NCBI GenBank assembly: GCA_016281295.1
Contig: JAEEII010000142.1
Location: forward strand, 1 to 35,636
DNA length: 35,636 nt
Source: Bacteroidales bacterium
GTDB taxonomy: Bacteria > Bacteroidota > Bacteroidia > Bacteroidales > F082
Reading direction: 5' to 3'
Shown here one piece after another: positions 8,388 through 16,043 of this stretch. The translations under genes were made by a program, and so were the position numbers. The notes below the pieces were generated by a model. It did no database searches. It saw nothing but the letters and a program-made list of their open reading frames with translations, and was not told the DNA's origin. The number at the start of each line of letters is the position of its first letter. The first letter of the stretch is position 1.

Positions 8388-9509
8388 ATGATTGCACAAC
8401 GATTCAGAATCCTCCTTCTTCTGGCAATGTCGGTCAGCGTCATCCGCTGCGCGCACGGCTCCAGTATAGATTCCAACACTATCAAACAACGCTTATCGGT
8501 CATCGAGAACCGCATACCCTTACCTTTCCACGAGCGTTTGATTGATGACATCGTTGAATATACCGACAAGCAGCTGCCCTCCAACTTTCCATTGTTTGAG
8601 AGTGGCATCAACGAGGAGATCCGTCATTTCGGACTCCCTGACGAGCTAATCTATCTCCCAGTGGCCCTGACCAACTTAAAGCTGGATTACCACCAAGAGG
8701 AGCGTGCCGGTATCTGGGCATTGCCAGCACTCATCGCTCTGCGATACGGGTTGACGGTTGACGAGACCCATGACGAGCGATATACCATTGAGGCATCCAC
8801 ATACGCCGCTATGCGTTATTTGACAGACCTTTATGAAGAATATGGCGACTGGTGGCTATGTCTTCTGGCATACGTCAACAGCCCATCCGCCCTACAGAAC
8901 GCCCAGCTCCGTCACCCAGAGGCTGGCACGAATCCATGGATCTATTACGACAACGAGTGGCTCCCTAACGTGAAAATCATCGGCCATTTCATCGCCAGTT
9001 ATTATGTTTACAGTTCCGACGACAAATCCATCACCCACACCACAGAACAATATGGTTACTGTTCTTTCGACCAACCCGTCTCGGTTGCGGTGATCAGTGC
9101 CGTCACAGGCCTTCAAGAAAACAATGTAAAGCGTTTGAATCCGATGTTCAAGACAGATCCATTCCAGCCTTTGGAAGGCTATGCCTTACGTCTTCCCAAA
9201 TCGGCGGCTCAACTGTTTGAGAACAACAGGGAACGCATCTACTCGGAAACCGCCACTCAGAAAGTAAAGGAAAAAGAGGCTTCAGAAAAAAAGGCTATTG
9301 AAGCTGCCAAAGAGAAAGAAAAGAAAGAAAAAGAAATCGCGCAAAAGACTGAGAAACAAAGCAAGTCCATCACCTACACTGTCAAATTAGGAGACACTTT
9401 AGGGAAAATCGCACAACAGCATCACGTGAAGATCAGCGACTTGAAGAAATGGAACCACTTAAAGAGCGATTTCATCCGTGAAAATCAAAAACTGACTATC
9501 TATCCATGA
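8388..9509 (+). CDS. MltD-like lytic transglycosylase homologue with LysM, apparently lacking the catalytic Glu
   Basis: The 373-residue product has an N-terminal signal sequence, a transglycosylase-like (SLT) region (about 45-180), a Lys/Glu-rich linker likely to be helical (about 288-325) and one LysM peptidoglycan-binding domain (328-373, YTVKLGDTLGKIAQQH). The order matches MltD. In active SLT enzymes a LP-x-V-E-S motif carries the catalytic Glu, followed about 15 residues later by GLWQFMPAT. Here the matching segments read LPVALTNL (residues 90-97) and GIWALPALIALRYGL, so no Glu sits at the expected place and the Gln-Phe pair is gone. The AAMRYLTDLYEEYGDWWLCLLAYVNS segment keeps the downstream fold. 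I infer a non-catalytic cell-wall scaffold. It overlaps the next gene by four bases (ATGA). Confidence 0.85.
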   Translation: MIAQRFRILLLLAMSVSVIRCAHGSSIDSNTIKQRLSVIENRIPLPFHERLIDDIVEYTDKQLPSNFPLFESGINEEIRHFGLPDELIYLPVALTNLKLDYHQEERAGIWALPALIALRYGLTVDETHDERYTIEASTYAAMRYLTDLYEEYGDWWLCLLAYVNSPSALQNAQLRHPEAGTNPWIYYDNEWLPNVKIIGHFIASYYVYSSDDKSITHTTEQYGYCSFDQPVSVAVISAVTGLQENNVKRLNPMFKTDPFQPLEGYALRLPKSAAQLFENNRERIYSETATQKVKEKEASEKKAIEAAKEKEKKEKEIAQKTEKQSKSITYTVKLGDTLGKIAQQHHVKISDLKKWNHLKSDFIRENQKLTIYP

Positions 9510-10993
9510 AAGCCTCCCGCGTCCTTGTTTTCATCCTCGCCGTGTTCGCGCTCCTCGGCATCGCTTGGGCAGCCTTCCCAGCTGATGGTGTCGAAGTTGG
9601 TGCCTTAAACTTGCGTTTCCCTTCCTACGCAGAAGACCGCATGGGCAAGCAGGAGGAAGTCGATGTGGATGATGTCCTCGAAAAAGTCAGCAAAAGTTTT
9701 GAGATGACCTGCTCGGATACCCAGCTCGACAGTCTGATGTTTTTCCGTGACTATCTCACCCTCAACCCGAACCGCATCTATCTACCTGATGAGGATTACA
9801 CATATTTCGACCAACTGTTCCAGCATTTTGAACAAGCCAAAAAAGACCAGAAGGTATATCGTGTGATGCACTATGGCGACTCGCAAATCGAGATGGACCG
9901 CATCACTTCTGTGCTTCGTCAGCGGTTGCAGGAGCTTTTCGGCGGCTCAGGGCCCAACATGATTCCCGCCATCCAGCGGGTGTCGTCCATCTCTGTCTCA
10001 CAGAGTTTTTCTGGAGGGCTCATCCGTTACAGTGTTTATGGTGACTCCACCACACGACGCGCTAATCACGGAAGATACGGTGTGATGACCCAGTTCTCTC
10101 AAGCCAGCGGGCAGGCCAATATCACCTTCACGAAGTCACGTCATTCTCAAGCTTTTGAAAAGGTGAAAGAGATCTCGCATATAGGCCTTCTCATTGGAAA
10201 CAACAGTGAAGGTTTCAAAGCCTCGCTAAGAGCGGACACTATCAAGTCAGAACCCAAAATATGCGCTGCCAACCAAGGGGTTACGCTGCTCAGCTGGGAT
10301 CTTCCCACAACGGTGAGCCGAGGCACTATCACCTTGCAAGGCAATGCGGAGGTCTATGCCATACTCCTTGACGGTGAGGACGGCGTCGCTGTTGACAACA
10401 ACCCGCTAAGAGGCTGTTCCGGCACCATATTCACCCGAATCAACAAACAGGTGATGGAGGAATCGTTCAGGCTTCTCGACACCCGTATGATCATCCTTCA
10501 GTTCGGAGGCAACAGGATGCCCGGCATCCATGGCTCCAAGGCCATCGCCAATTACATGATCGAATTAGAGAAACAGATTCGATATTTCAAGGAAGTGGCT
10601 CCGCAGGCCACCTTGCTTTTCATCGGTCCAGCCGATATGGGCAAGAGCTACAACGGCAAAATCGGCACTTGGAAGGGGTTACCTGAGTTGAACGACTCGT
10701 TGAGAGCCACTGCCTTACGCAACGACGTGGCCTATTGGGACATGTTCCATGTCATGGGTGGCGAAGGCTCCATGGCACAGTATGTGAAACACAGACCCGC
10801 CCTTGCTGGACCCGACTATATCCACTTCACTTTCCTCGGCGCGCAGGAGATTGGCGACGACCTGGCCAAGTCATTCCTCACCTATTATGACTTTTACAAC
10901 ATGCGGAAGAGACTTCCCAACGAGGCTATCGACAACTTCATGCATCAAGAACGTGAAAACAGATTCAAACCGTTAAATTATTACAAACCATGA
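9506..10993 (+). CDS. SGNH/GDSL hydrolase-type protein (AlgX/PatB-like), copy 1
   Basis: The 495-residue product has one N-terminal hydrophobic segment (residues 5-23) that is a signal peptide or membrane anchor. An SGNH domain carries block I as YGDSQ with Ser126, a block III-like FGGN near residue 335, and the DxxH pair in DYIHFT (Asp437, His440), so the Ser-Asp-His triad looks intact. SGNH proteins next to MBOAT genes either move the acyl group onto the glycan outside the membrane (AlgX, PatB) or remove it (Ape). The order here, next to a second SGNH gene and an MBOAT gene, favours a transfer role. Overlaps of four bases on both sides indicate translational coupling. Which glycan is modified cannot be told. 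Confidence 0.85.
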   Translation: MKASRVLVFILAVFALLGIAWAAFPADGVEVGALNLRFPSYAEDRMGKQEEVDVDDVLEKVSKSFEMTCSDTQLDSLMFFRDYLTLNPNRIYLPDEDYTYFDQLFQHFEQAKKDQKVYRVMHYGDSQIEMDRITSVLRQRLQELFGGSGPNMIPAIQRVSSISVSQSFSGGLIRYSVYGDSTTRRANHGRYGVMTQFSQASGQANITFTKSRHSQAFEKVKEISHIGLLIGNNSEGFKASLRADTIKSEPKICAANQGVTLLSWDLPTTVSRGTITLQGNAEVYAILLDGEDGVAVDNNPLRGCSGTIFTRINKQVMEESFRLLDTRMIILQFGGNRMPGIHGSKAIANYMIELEKQIRYFKEVAPQATLLFIGPADMGKSYNGKIGTWKGLPELNDSLRATALRNDVAYWDMFHVMGGEGSMAQYVKHRPALAGPDYIHFTFLGAQEIGDDLAKSFLTYYDFYNMRKRLPNEAIDNFMHQERENRFKPLNYYKP

Positions 10994-12243
10994 GATACCG
11001 CTCCATCTATATCCTACTCATGCTGGCTCTCACAGCATCCGCTGTCCGTGCCCAAGCACCCATGAAACGCCAGGTTCCCGAATACGCCTTTGCCCATTTT
11101 GAGCGAAATCAGCTTCAGTTCCCTGGCGACAGTCTCGCCATGGAGTTATTTTTCGACAAGCTCGACACGCTGCTTTTCACGGGGAAAGGGCATGTCAACA
11201 TCATGCATATCGGCGGCTCCCATGTGCAAGCCGGCGTGTTCTCGCAGCAGATGCGCGACAACCTCCTCAACCTCTGTCCCGGCATCACTGCAGGACGAGG
11301 CCTCGTCTTCCCCTTTATGACCACCAACACCCCTTCCAGCTACATCATCAGCAGGACAGGCGAATGGAGTTACTGCCGTAACGCCGTGCCTTTCGACACC
11401 CGTCTCGGCCTTGCCGGAGCCTCGGTGACCACCTCCGACACCACCGCCAGCTTCAGCATCGTCACTCGCGAGAAAAACCCCAGAGACATCACCCCCACGT
11501 TCGACTTTAACCTTGTGAAAATCCTGGGATATGGCGACTTGGAACCCGTTGTCCACTGTAACGACCAGATTATCAAAGGCAAATATAATGAGCGCGAGAG
11601 TTCATACACCTTCCGTCTCCCCGACTACACCGACTCGCTTTATGTGGACTTCAACCAAAAGGCTGGCACTTTCACCGTCACCGGTGTCTATCTCGACAAC
11701 GGCATGCCTGGAATCACCTACCACGGCATCGGTGTCAACGGTGCCAAGGTGGAGTCCTACCTCAATTGTGAGGACTTTGAGCGTGACCTCCGTTTGGTGA
11801 AACCCGACCTCGTCATCTTCGGCATCGGCATCAACGACGCCGCCGCCGACAGCTTTACCAAAGAGAAGTTCAAACGCGACTACGACCAACTCATCAACAT
11901 CATCCACAAAGTGAGTCCCAACTGCGCCCTGTTGTTTGTGACCAACAACGACAGCTACAAAGCTACCAAGAAAAAGAAAAAAACCGTGTATCAAGTCAAT
12001 CCCAATGGAGTTGTTGCCCAACAAGCCTTCATGGAACTTGGCAAAAAACATAACGCCGCCGTGTGGGATTTCTTTGACATCATGGGAGGTTTGCAGTCCA
12101 TGGCGCAATGGGAAGATCAAAGCATGGCCAAGAAAGACAAGGTTCATTTCACCGTTGCTGGTTACACCTTGATTGGAGATTTGCTTTATAACGCACTGAT
12201 TGACAGATATATCAAACACATAACCCACTACCGTAACTACTGA
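10990..12243 (+). CDS. SGNH/GDSL hydrolase-type protein (AlgJ/PatB-like), copy 2
   Basis: The 417-residue product has a signal peptide (residues 1-21, cleavage after VRA). Block I reads HIGGSHVQ with Ser77, so the Asp of the usual GDS is Gly. Block III is clear as FGIGIND near residue 277, and DKVHFT gives Asp383 and His386. The triad residues are present. It shares the block V xxVHFT/IHFT context with the preceding gene, which suggests an old duplication. It overlaps the preceding gene by four bases and the MBOAT gene by one (TGATG). It probably works in the periplasm with the MBOAT partner, as AlgJ and AlgX do with AlgI. An esterase role is the alternative. Confidence 0.85.
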   Translation: MRYRSIYILLMLALTASAVRAQAPMKRQVPEYAFAHFERNQLQFPGDSLAMELFFDKLDTLLFTGKGHVNIMHIGGSHVQAGVFSQQMRDNLLNLCPGITAGRGLVFPFMTTNTPSSYIISRTGEWSYCRNAVPFDTRLGLAGASVTTSDTTASFSIVTREKNPRDITPTFDFNLVKILGYGDLEPVVHCNDQIIKGKYNERESSYTFRLPDYTDSLYVDFNQKAGTFTVTGVYLDNGMPGITYHGIGVNGAKVESYLNCEDFERDLRLVKPDLVIFGIGINDAAADSFTKEKFKRDYDQLINIIHKVSPNCALLFVTNNDSYKATKKKKKTVYQVNPNGVVAQQAFMELGKKHNAAVWDFFDIMGGLQSMAQWEDQSMAKKDKVHFTVAGYTLIGDLLYNALIDRYIKHITHYRNY

Positions 12244-14120
12244 TGATGAGCTTCTCAGACATCGTGCTTGACTTCTTCCAGAAGCTGTTTTCGTTCGACA
12301 AGGCGCATCCCCTGTTGTTCACCCAGTTTTATTTCTGGGCTTTCTTCGCCTTGGTGTTCGCCGTTTTCAGCTTGGTCAAGAACAAGTGCCTGTTACGCAA
12401 CGCCTTCCTGTTCTTCGTCAGCCTTTTCTTTTATTATAAGACCAGCGGCCTGTTCACCTTGATTCTGATTTTCATCACCATTTACAACTTCTTTGGTGCC
12501 AAATGGTTAAATACCAGAACAAAAGACAGAAGTCGCAACATCGTGTTAGCCGTCAGCGTCATCGTCAACCTCTCAATCCTGTTTTACTTCAAATACGCCT
12601 ATTTCATCACCGATGTGGTAAACAACTTGTTCGGTTCCCATTTCGAGGTGTTCGATGTGTTTGCATGGATAGGCAACCAAGCAACGGGGAGCAACCGTTT
12701 CAGTGTTGACAGCATCCTGCTTCCGGTGGGCATCTCGTTCTATACCTTCCAGGCCATCAGCTATATCATGGACGTATATCGCAAGCGCATCGAGCCAGTA
12801 AGGAACATGCTTGACTTCGGCTTTTACGTGAGTTTCTTCCCTCAGCTGGTGGCGGGTCCCATTGTCAGGGCTAACGAGTTCATCCCCCAACTACATAAGA
12901 AATATTTTCTGAGCCGGAGGATGTTTGGCATCGCCGTGTTTTGGATTATGAACGGATTGGTGAAGAAGATTGTGCTCAGCGACTACATCGCCGTGAATTT
13001 CATCGACCGTGTTTTTGAGAATCCCCTGCTCTACTCCGGCTTCGAGAACTTATGCGCCTTGTTCGGTTATTCCTTGCAGGTGTATGCTGACTTCTCGGGA
13101 TACACCGACATCGCCATTGGTGTGGCCATGTTGATGGGCTTTTACCTTCCACAAAACTTCAACTCCCCTTATAAAGCCAAACACCCCGGCGAGTTCTGGA
13201 AACGTTGGCACATCTCGTTATCGCGCTGGTTACAGGACTATCTCTACATCCCGTTAGGAGGTAACCGCAACGCCACTTTCGGTTCGTTCTGCATCATCAT
13301 CATGATTGCCGCCATCGCCGTGTTCTTGAGTGGCAGCTGGTGGGTAGGCCTGGGGGTTTTAGTACTGGCATTGGTCATCGCCCTGGTAGCCATTTTCAAG
13401 CCCGAAAAGAGGAAGAAGATCACGACCAACATCAACGCCATGGACACCATGCTGTTGGGTGGTTTGTGGCACGGTGCCTCGTGGAATTTCATGATTTGGG
13501 GCGGTTTGAACGGTATCGGAATGGTGTTTTACAAGTTCTGGAGAGACTGGAACAACGCTACAAGAACCCTGTTTATCTTGACGGTAACCATCACATTGAG
13601 GCTGCTCAGCATCTATGTGCCTTACCCCGTGTTCAGCATGTTCTTCGTTTGGTGTTTCATCATCCTCATCGGTAATGTCATCAGGTTAGCGTATCAATTG
13701 ATTTTCAAGAAGAAAGCAGCAACCAATGCCTTCCAATGGTTAGCCGATGCCTGGGCCATCTTCCAAACCTTCACCTTCATCACCTTCACCCGCTTGTTTT
13801 TCCGAAGCGGCTCCAACCTCGACCCTGCCGAGGCCAACGAGACAGCATGGAACACTGCCAAAAACATGGTCAACCAGATTGGAAGCCACTGGGAACTCAC
13901 CAAGATTTCCGAGATGGTCTGGCAGTACCGAAACGTATTCCTCATGATTATCTTGGGCATGGTCATCCACTGGTTGCCCGACAACTTCAAGCGTCGTTAC
14001 CGCATCTGGTTCGCCAACATGCCTTTACCGTTGATGGTCGTGGTATGTTTTTTGATAGTATTTATTATTTATCAGTTTATCACAGCTGATTTGCAATCGT
14101 TTATATATTTCCAATTCTAA
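12243..14120 (+). CDS. MBOAT family membrane O-acyltransferase (AlgI/PatA/DltB-like)
   Basis: The 625-residue polytopic inner-membrane protein has the MBOAT hallmarks: PVGISFYTFQAISYIMDVYR, FPQLVAGPIVR, EFWKRWHISLSRWLQDYLYIPLGGNR with His323, and the catalytic GGLWHGASWN with His410. Such enzymes pass an acyl group, usually acetyl, across the membrane to periplasmic SGNH partners, which place it on alginate, peptidoglycan or other glycans. Between IPLGGNR (ending at residue 342) and His410 lie about 68 residues, including two extra hydrophobic stretches (about 350-365 and 370-388). In AlgI-type proteins this interval is around 20 residues. The start has two adjacent ATG codons (12243 and 12246). 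The gene is coupled to the SGNH gene by TGATG and followed after 15 bases by a small secreted protein gene. Confidence 0.93.
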   Translation: MMSFSDIVLDFFQKLFSFDKAHPLLFTQFYFWAFFALVFAVFSLVKNKCLLRNAFLFFVSLFFYYKTSGLFTLILIFITIYNFFGAKWLNTRTKDRSRNIVLAVSVIVNLSILFYFKYAYFITDVVNNLFGSHFEVFDVFAWIGNQATGSNRFSVDSILLPVGISFYTFQAISYIMDVYRKRIEPVRNMLDFGFYVSFFPQLVAGPIVRANEFIPQLHKKYFLSRRMFGIAVFWIMNGLVKKIVLSDYIAVNFIDRVFENPLLYSGFENLCALFGYSLQVYADFSGYTDIAIGVAMLMGFYLPQNFNSPYKAKHPGEFWKRWHISLSRWLQDYLYIPLGGNRNATFGSFCIIIMIAAIAVFLSGSWWVGLGVLVLALVIALVAIFKPEKRKKITTNINAMDTMLLGGLWHGASWNFMIWGGLNGIGMVFYKFWRDWNNATRTLFILTVTITLRLLSIYVPYPVFSMFFVWCFIILIGNVIRLAYQLIFKKKAATNAFQWLADAWAIFQTFTFITFTRLFFRSGSNLDPAEANETAWNTAKNMVNQIGSHWELTKISEMVWQYRNVFLMIILGMVIHWLPDNFKRRYRIWFANMPLPLMVVVCFLIVFIIYQFITADLQSFIYFQF

Positions 14121-14135
14121 CAAGCAAAATCACTT

Positions 14136-14711
14136 ATGAAAAAACTATTCTTGATGCTTGTGATGCTTTCCGTAGCATCCATGATGACAGCCCAGGAGTC
14201 TGCGCACCGCTATGAAATCAAATCGGGCATACTCCATGAACACACAGTATTAAGTGGGCACGACACCCCTGCTGTCCGCTATTTCGACAACTATGGTGAC
14301 TGCGAAGCGCTGGTGCAAACCATCGACATGGGGGCGTTGGGTTCATTCGAAAACACCACCGTCGTCAATAAAGATAAATCATGGATTTATAATGAGTCGA
14401 GCAAACCCAAAGTATTTGACAATCCCACCTGGGACCTCACTTTCGTCAATCCTTCACAAGCTGCCATTGACAAATACAAAATTGTTGACACGGGTGAGGA
14501 TGAGGAGGTATTAGGTCGGATGTGCCGTAAATTCACCTACGAGACCACCATAGGCCGGAGAAACAAAGTCGTCAAGAATACCGCATGGGTTTACAAAGGC
14601 ATCACCTTGAAATGCATCATGATAAACGGTCGTAACGAAACGCTTTGGGAGGTGACAGATTTTCAGGAGAACGCAGAAGTTCCTTCCAATTTATTTACGA
14701 TTCCCGAATAA
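14136..14711 (+). CDS. Small secreted DUF4412-like protein, last gene of envelope operon
   Basis: The 191-residue product has a signal peptide (residues 1-19, cleavage near TAQ-ES) followed by a single domain without membrane segments. The segment around VLGRMCRKFTYETTIGRR and the ending SNLFTIPE resemble DUF4412-like periplasmic proteins of Bacteroidetes. No catalytic motif is visible. It follows the MBOAT gene by 15 bases and ends only six bases from the stop of the convergent nitroreductase gene, with no terminator between them. A structural or chaperone-like role in the acylation system is possible but is inference from position only. Confidence 0.75.
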   Translation: MKKLFLMLVMLSVASMMTAQESAHRYEIKSGILHEHTVLSGHDTPAVRYFDNYGDCEALVQTIDMGALGSFENTTVVNKDKSWIYNESSKPKVFDNPTWDLTFVNPSQAAIDKYKIVDTGEDEEVLGRMCRKFTYETTIGRRNKVVKNTAWVYKGITLKCIMINGRNETLWEVTDFQENAEVPSNLFTIPE

Positions 14712-14717
14712 CACCTT

Positions 14718-15359
14718 TCAGTCGATGATCAATTGTTCCCAGCGTATTTTGGGGACAAATTGCATTCCTTTTTCATCACGATAATAAGCCAGTTTCTCCC
14801 CTTTATCGACGGGTTGAAGTTGAATGTTCTCGTTGCCCTTGCCAATGGCGAGCATCAGCAGCGGCTCGTAAGGCAGGTGAAACGCCTCGATGATGTTGGC
14901 TTTGTTGAAAGCACCAATCATGATGCCGTTAAGTCCCATCTCGGTGGCTTTCAGCAACATGCTTTGCGCAGCGATGCCGAGGTCGATATCCACGAACTTG
15001 TTTTCGGGGATGGTACTACAGATGATGATAAAGGCATTCGGCTCCGTGCCTGGAAAAGGAAGATGAAGTTCTGGCAAGAGGCCACCTAACTTCATGTTTT
15101 GCACGATGGTGTCGGCACCTGTTTCCTGCGTGACAAGTTTGAAACGAAGCACCTGTTGATTTTTTGCGGAGGCGATTTTGGTATTCACTGCCACAATGCG
15201 TTCCAGCATCTCACGCTTCACGATGAAGTCATGCTGGTAACCCCGGTAACTACGGTTTTTCTCGAAGAGCGCATCCACAGAGGTACGACGCACCACGGTC
15301 TTTTTGGCACCTTTGCCAAAGACCTCTTCATAACGTTTTTCCAAATATCCGTCAGCCAT
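14718..15359 (-). CDS. Nitroreductase family flavoprotein
   Basis: The 213-residue product belongs to the FMN-dependent nitroreductase superfamily. Visible family features are the FEKNRSYRGY segment near residue 33 that contacts the FMN phosphate, ASAKNQQVLRF near residue 63 (SAxNxQP-like), the dimer helix DIDLGIAAQSMLLKATEMGLNG near residue 123 and the LLMLAIGKG strand near residue 168. It probably reduces nitro compounds, quinones or flavin-linked substrates with NAD(P)H; the true substrate is unknown. The ATG at 15359 lies six bases after the stop of the upstream gene, so the two form an operon driven by the promoter at 16011-16018. Confidence 0.9.
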   Translation of the reverse strand: MADGYLEKRYEEVFGKGAKKTVVRRTSVDALFEKNRSYRGYQHDFIVKREMLERIVAVNTKIASAKNQQVLRFKLVTQETGADTIVQNMKLGGLLPELHLPFPGTEPNAFIIICSTIPENKFVDIDLGIAAQSMLLKATEMGLNGIMIGAFNKANIIEAFHLPYEPLLMLAIGKGNENIQLQPVDKGEKLAYYRDEKGMQFVPKIRWEQLIID

Positions 15360-15365
15360 AATGGT

Positions 15366-15986
15366 TTACTTTTTTATCGCTTGGTAATAGAATTTCCTTC
15401 TCAGCCTCGACTCGATGGGATAGCTGTCGAAATCGCCTTGACGAAGGTCGCAGTCAAAGAAGATGTCGATTTGCGAGATATACAGGTGATCATAACGAAC
15501 GTCGCAGCGTTGCTGGGCATCCATCATGAAGCCGATGATTTCGTTCACCTCTTCGCCCACAAGGTCATATTTCGTGAACACATAGAGACCGAACTCCTTG
15601 AAATCCCCATAAAAACCGTTGTTAATCTTCCACAGCTTGCTCTCGAGGATGCGTTTCATGGGCAAGGCCAGAGCCCAATAGTTGTATTCGTTGGAACCCA
15701 CGGAATAGCTTTGTCCCAAGCCATACGAGTAACCGCTTTCCTGAATTTTCAACAAATCCTCGTTCACCTCTTTCACGGGGCGGCCTGCCATTTCGTTGAT
15801 CAACGAGTTAGCCACGTTCTTATCCTCGGTGATGGCACGGGTCACCTCAATACCGATGCCATGCTCTTCATCCTGCAAGTCAGGCCTGTCAGCATTGACC
15901 AGATGCGCATAGCGCTCGCCAAGGATAGCATTCAGCGAGTACATTGCATATCGTTCAAAGAAACAGGTGTCGAATTTCGGGGTCAT
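15366..15986 (-). CDS. Conserved hypothetical protein
   Basis: The 206-residue product has no signal peptide or membrane segment and is probably cytoplasmic. I do not recognise the family. It contains an acidic patch RPDLQDEEHGIGIEVTRAI near residue 40 that recalls the core of PD-(D/E)xK nuclease-like proteins (an Asp, then a buried strand with Glu), but the lysine is replaced by Thr, so this is only a hint. I chose the ATG at 15986; an in-frame TTG at 16013 lies inside the TATCTTTG promoter box and cannot be used. It is the first gene of a two-gene unit with the nitroreductase. Confidence 0.75.
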   Translation of the reverse strand: MTPKFDTCFFERYAMYSLNAILGERYAHLVNADRPDLQDEEHGIGIEVTRAITEDKNVANSLINEMAGRPVKEVNEDLLKIQESGYSYGLGQSYSVGSNEYNYWALALPMKRILESKLWKINNGFYGDFKEFGLYVFTKYDLVGEEVNEIIGFMMDAQQRCDVRYDHLYISQIDIFFDCDLRQGDFDSYPIESRLRRKFYYQAIKK

Positions 15987-16005
15987 GACCTTATCAATCA
16001 AAAGA

Positions 16006-16038
16006 TTTGGCAAAGATACTACTTTTTCATTACATTTG
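16006..16038 (+). promoter_or_regulatory. Promoter of the glycosidase operon
   Basis: A -33 TTTG (16006-16009) and a -7 TACATTTG (16031-16038) are separated by 21 bases, a typical Bacteroidetes arrangement. The -7 box ends only five bases before the ATG at 16044, so the transcript would start at or next to the start codon. Confidence 0.7.
16011..16018 (-). promoter_or_regulatory. -7 box for the hypothetical protein/nitroreductase operon
   Basis: TATCTTTG on the minus strand fits TAnnTTTG and ends 24 bases before the ATG at 15986. No clear -33 element is seen. It overlaps the opposing GH106 promoter region. Confidence 0.65.
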
Positions 16039-16043
16039 CATCC

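Noticed and set aside
11602..12228. 208-residue minus-strand open frame
   Set aside because: Antisense shadow of the second SGNH gene; no start context and no domain.
15987..16013. Upstream TTG start for the 15366-15986 gene
   Set aside because: The TTG lies inside the TATCTTTG promoter box; the ATG at 15986 fits the normal leader length.
15099..16043. Open frame extending the GH106 gene 315 codons upstream
   Set aside because: It is antisense to the nitroreductase and its partner, and the promoter and signal peptide place the start at 16044.
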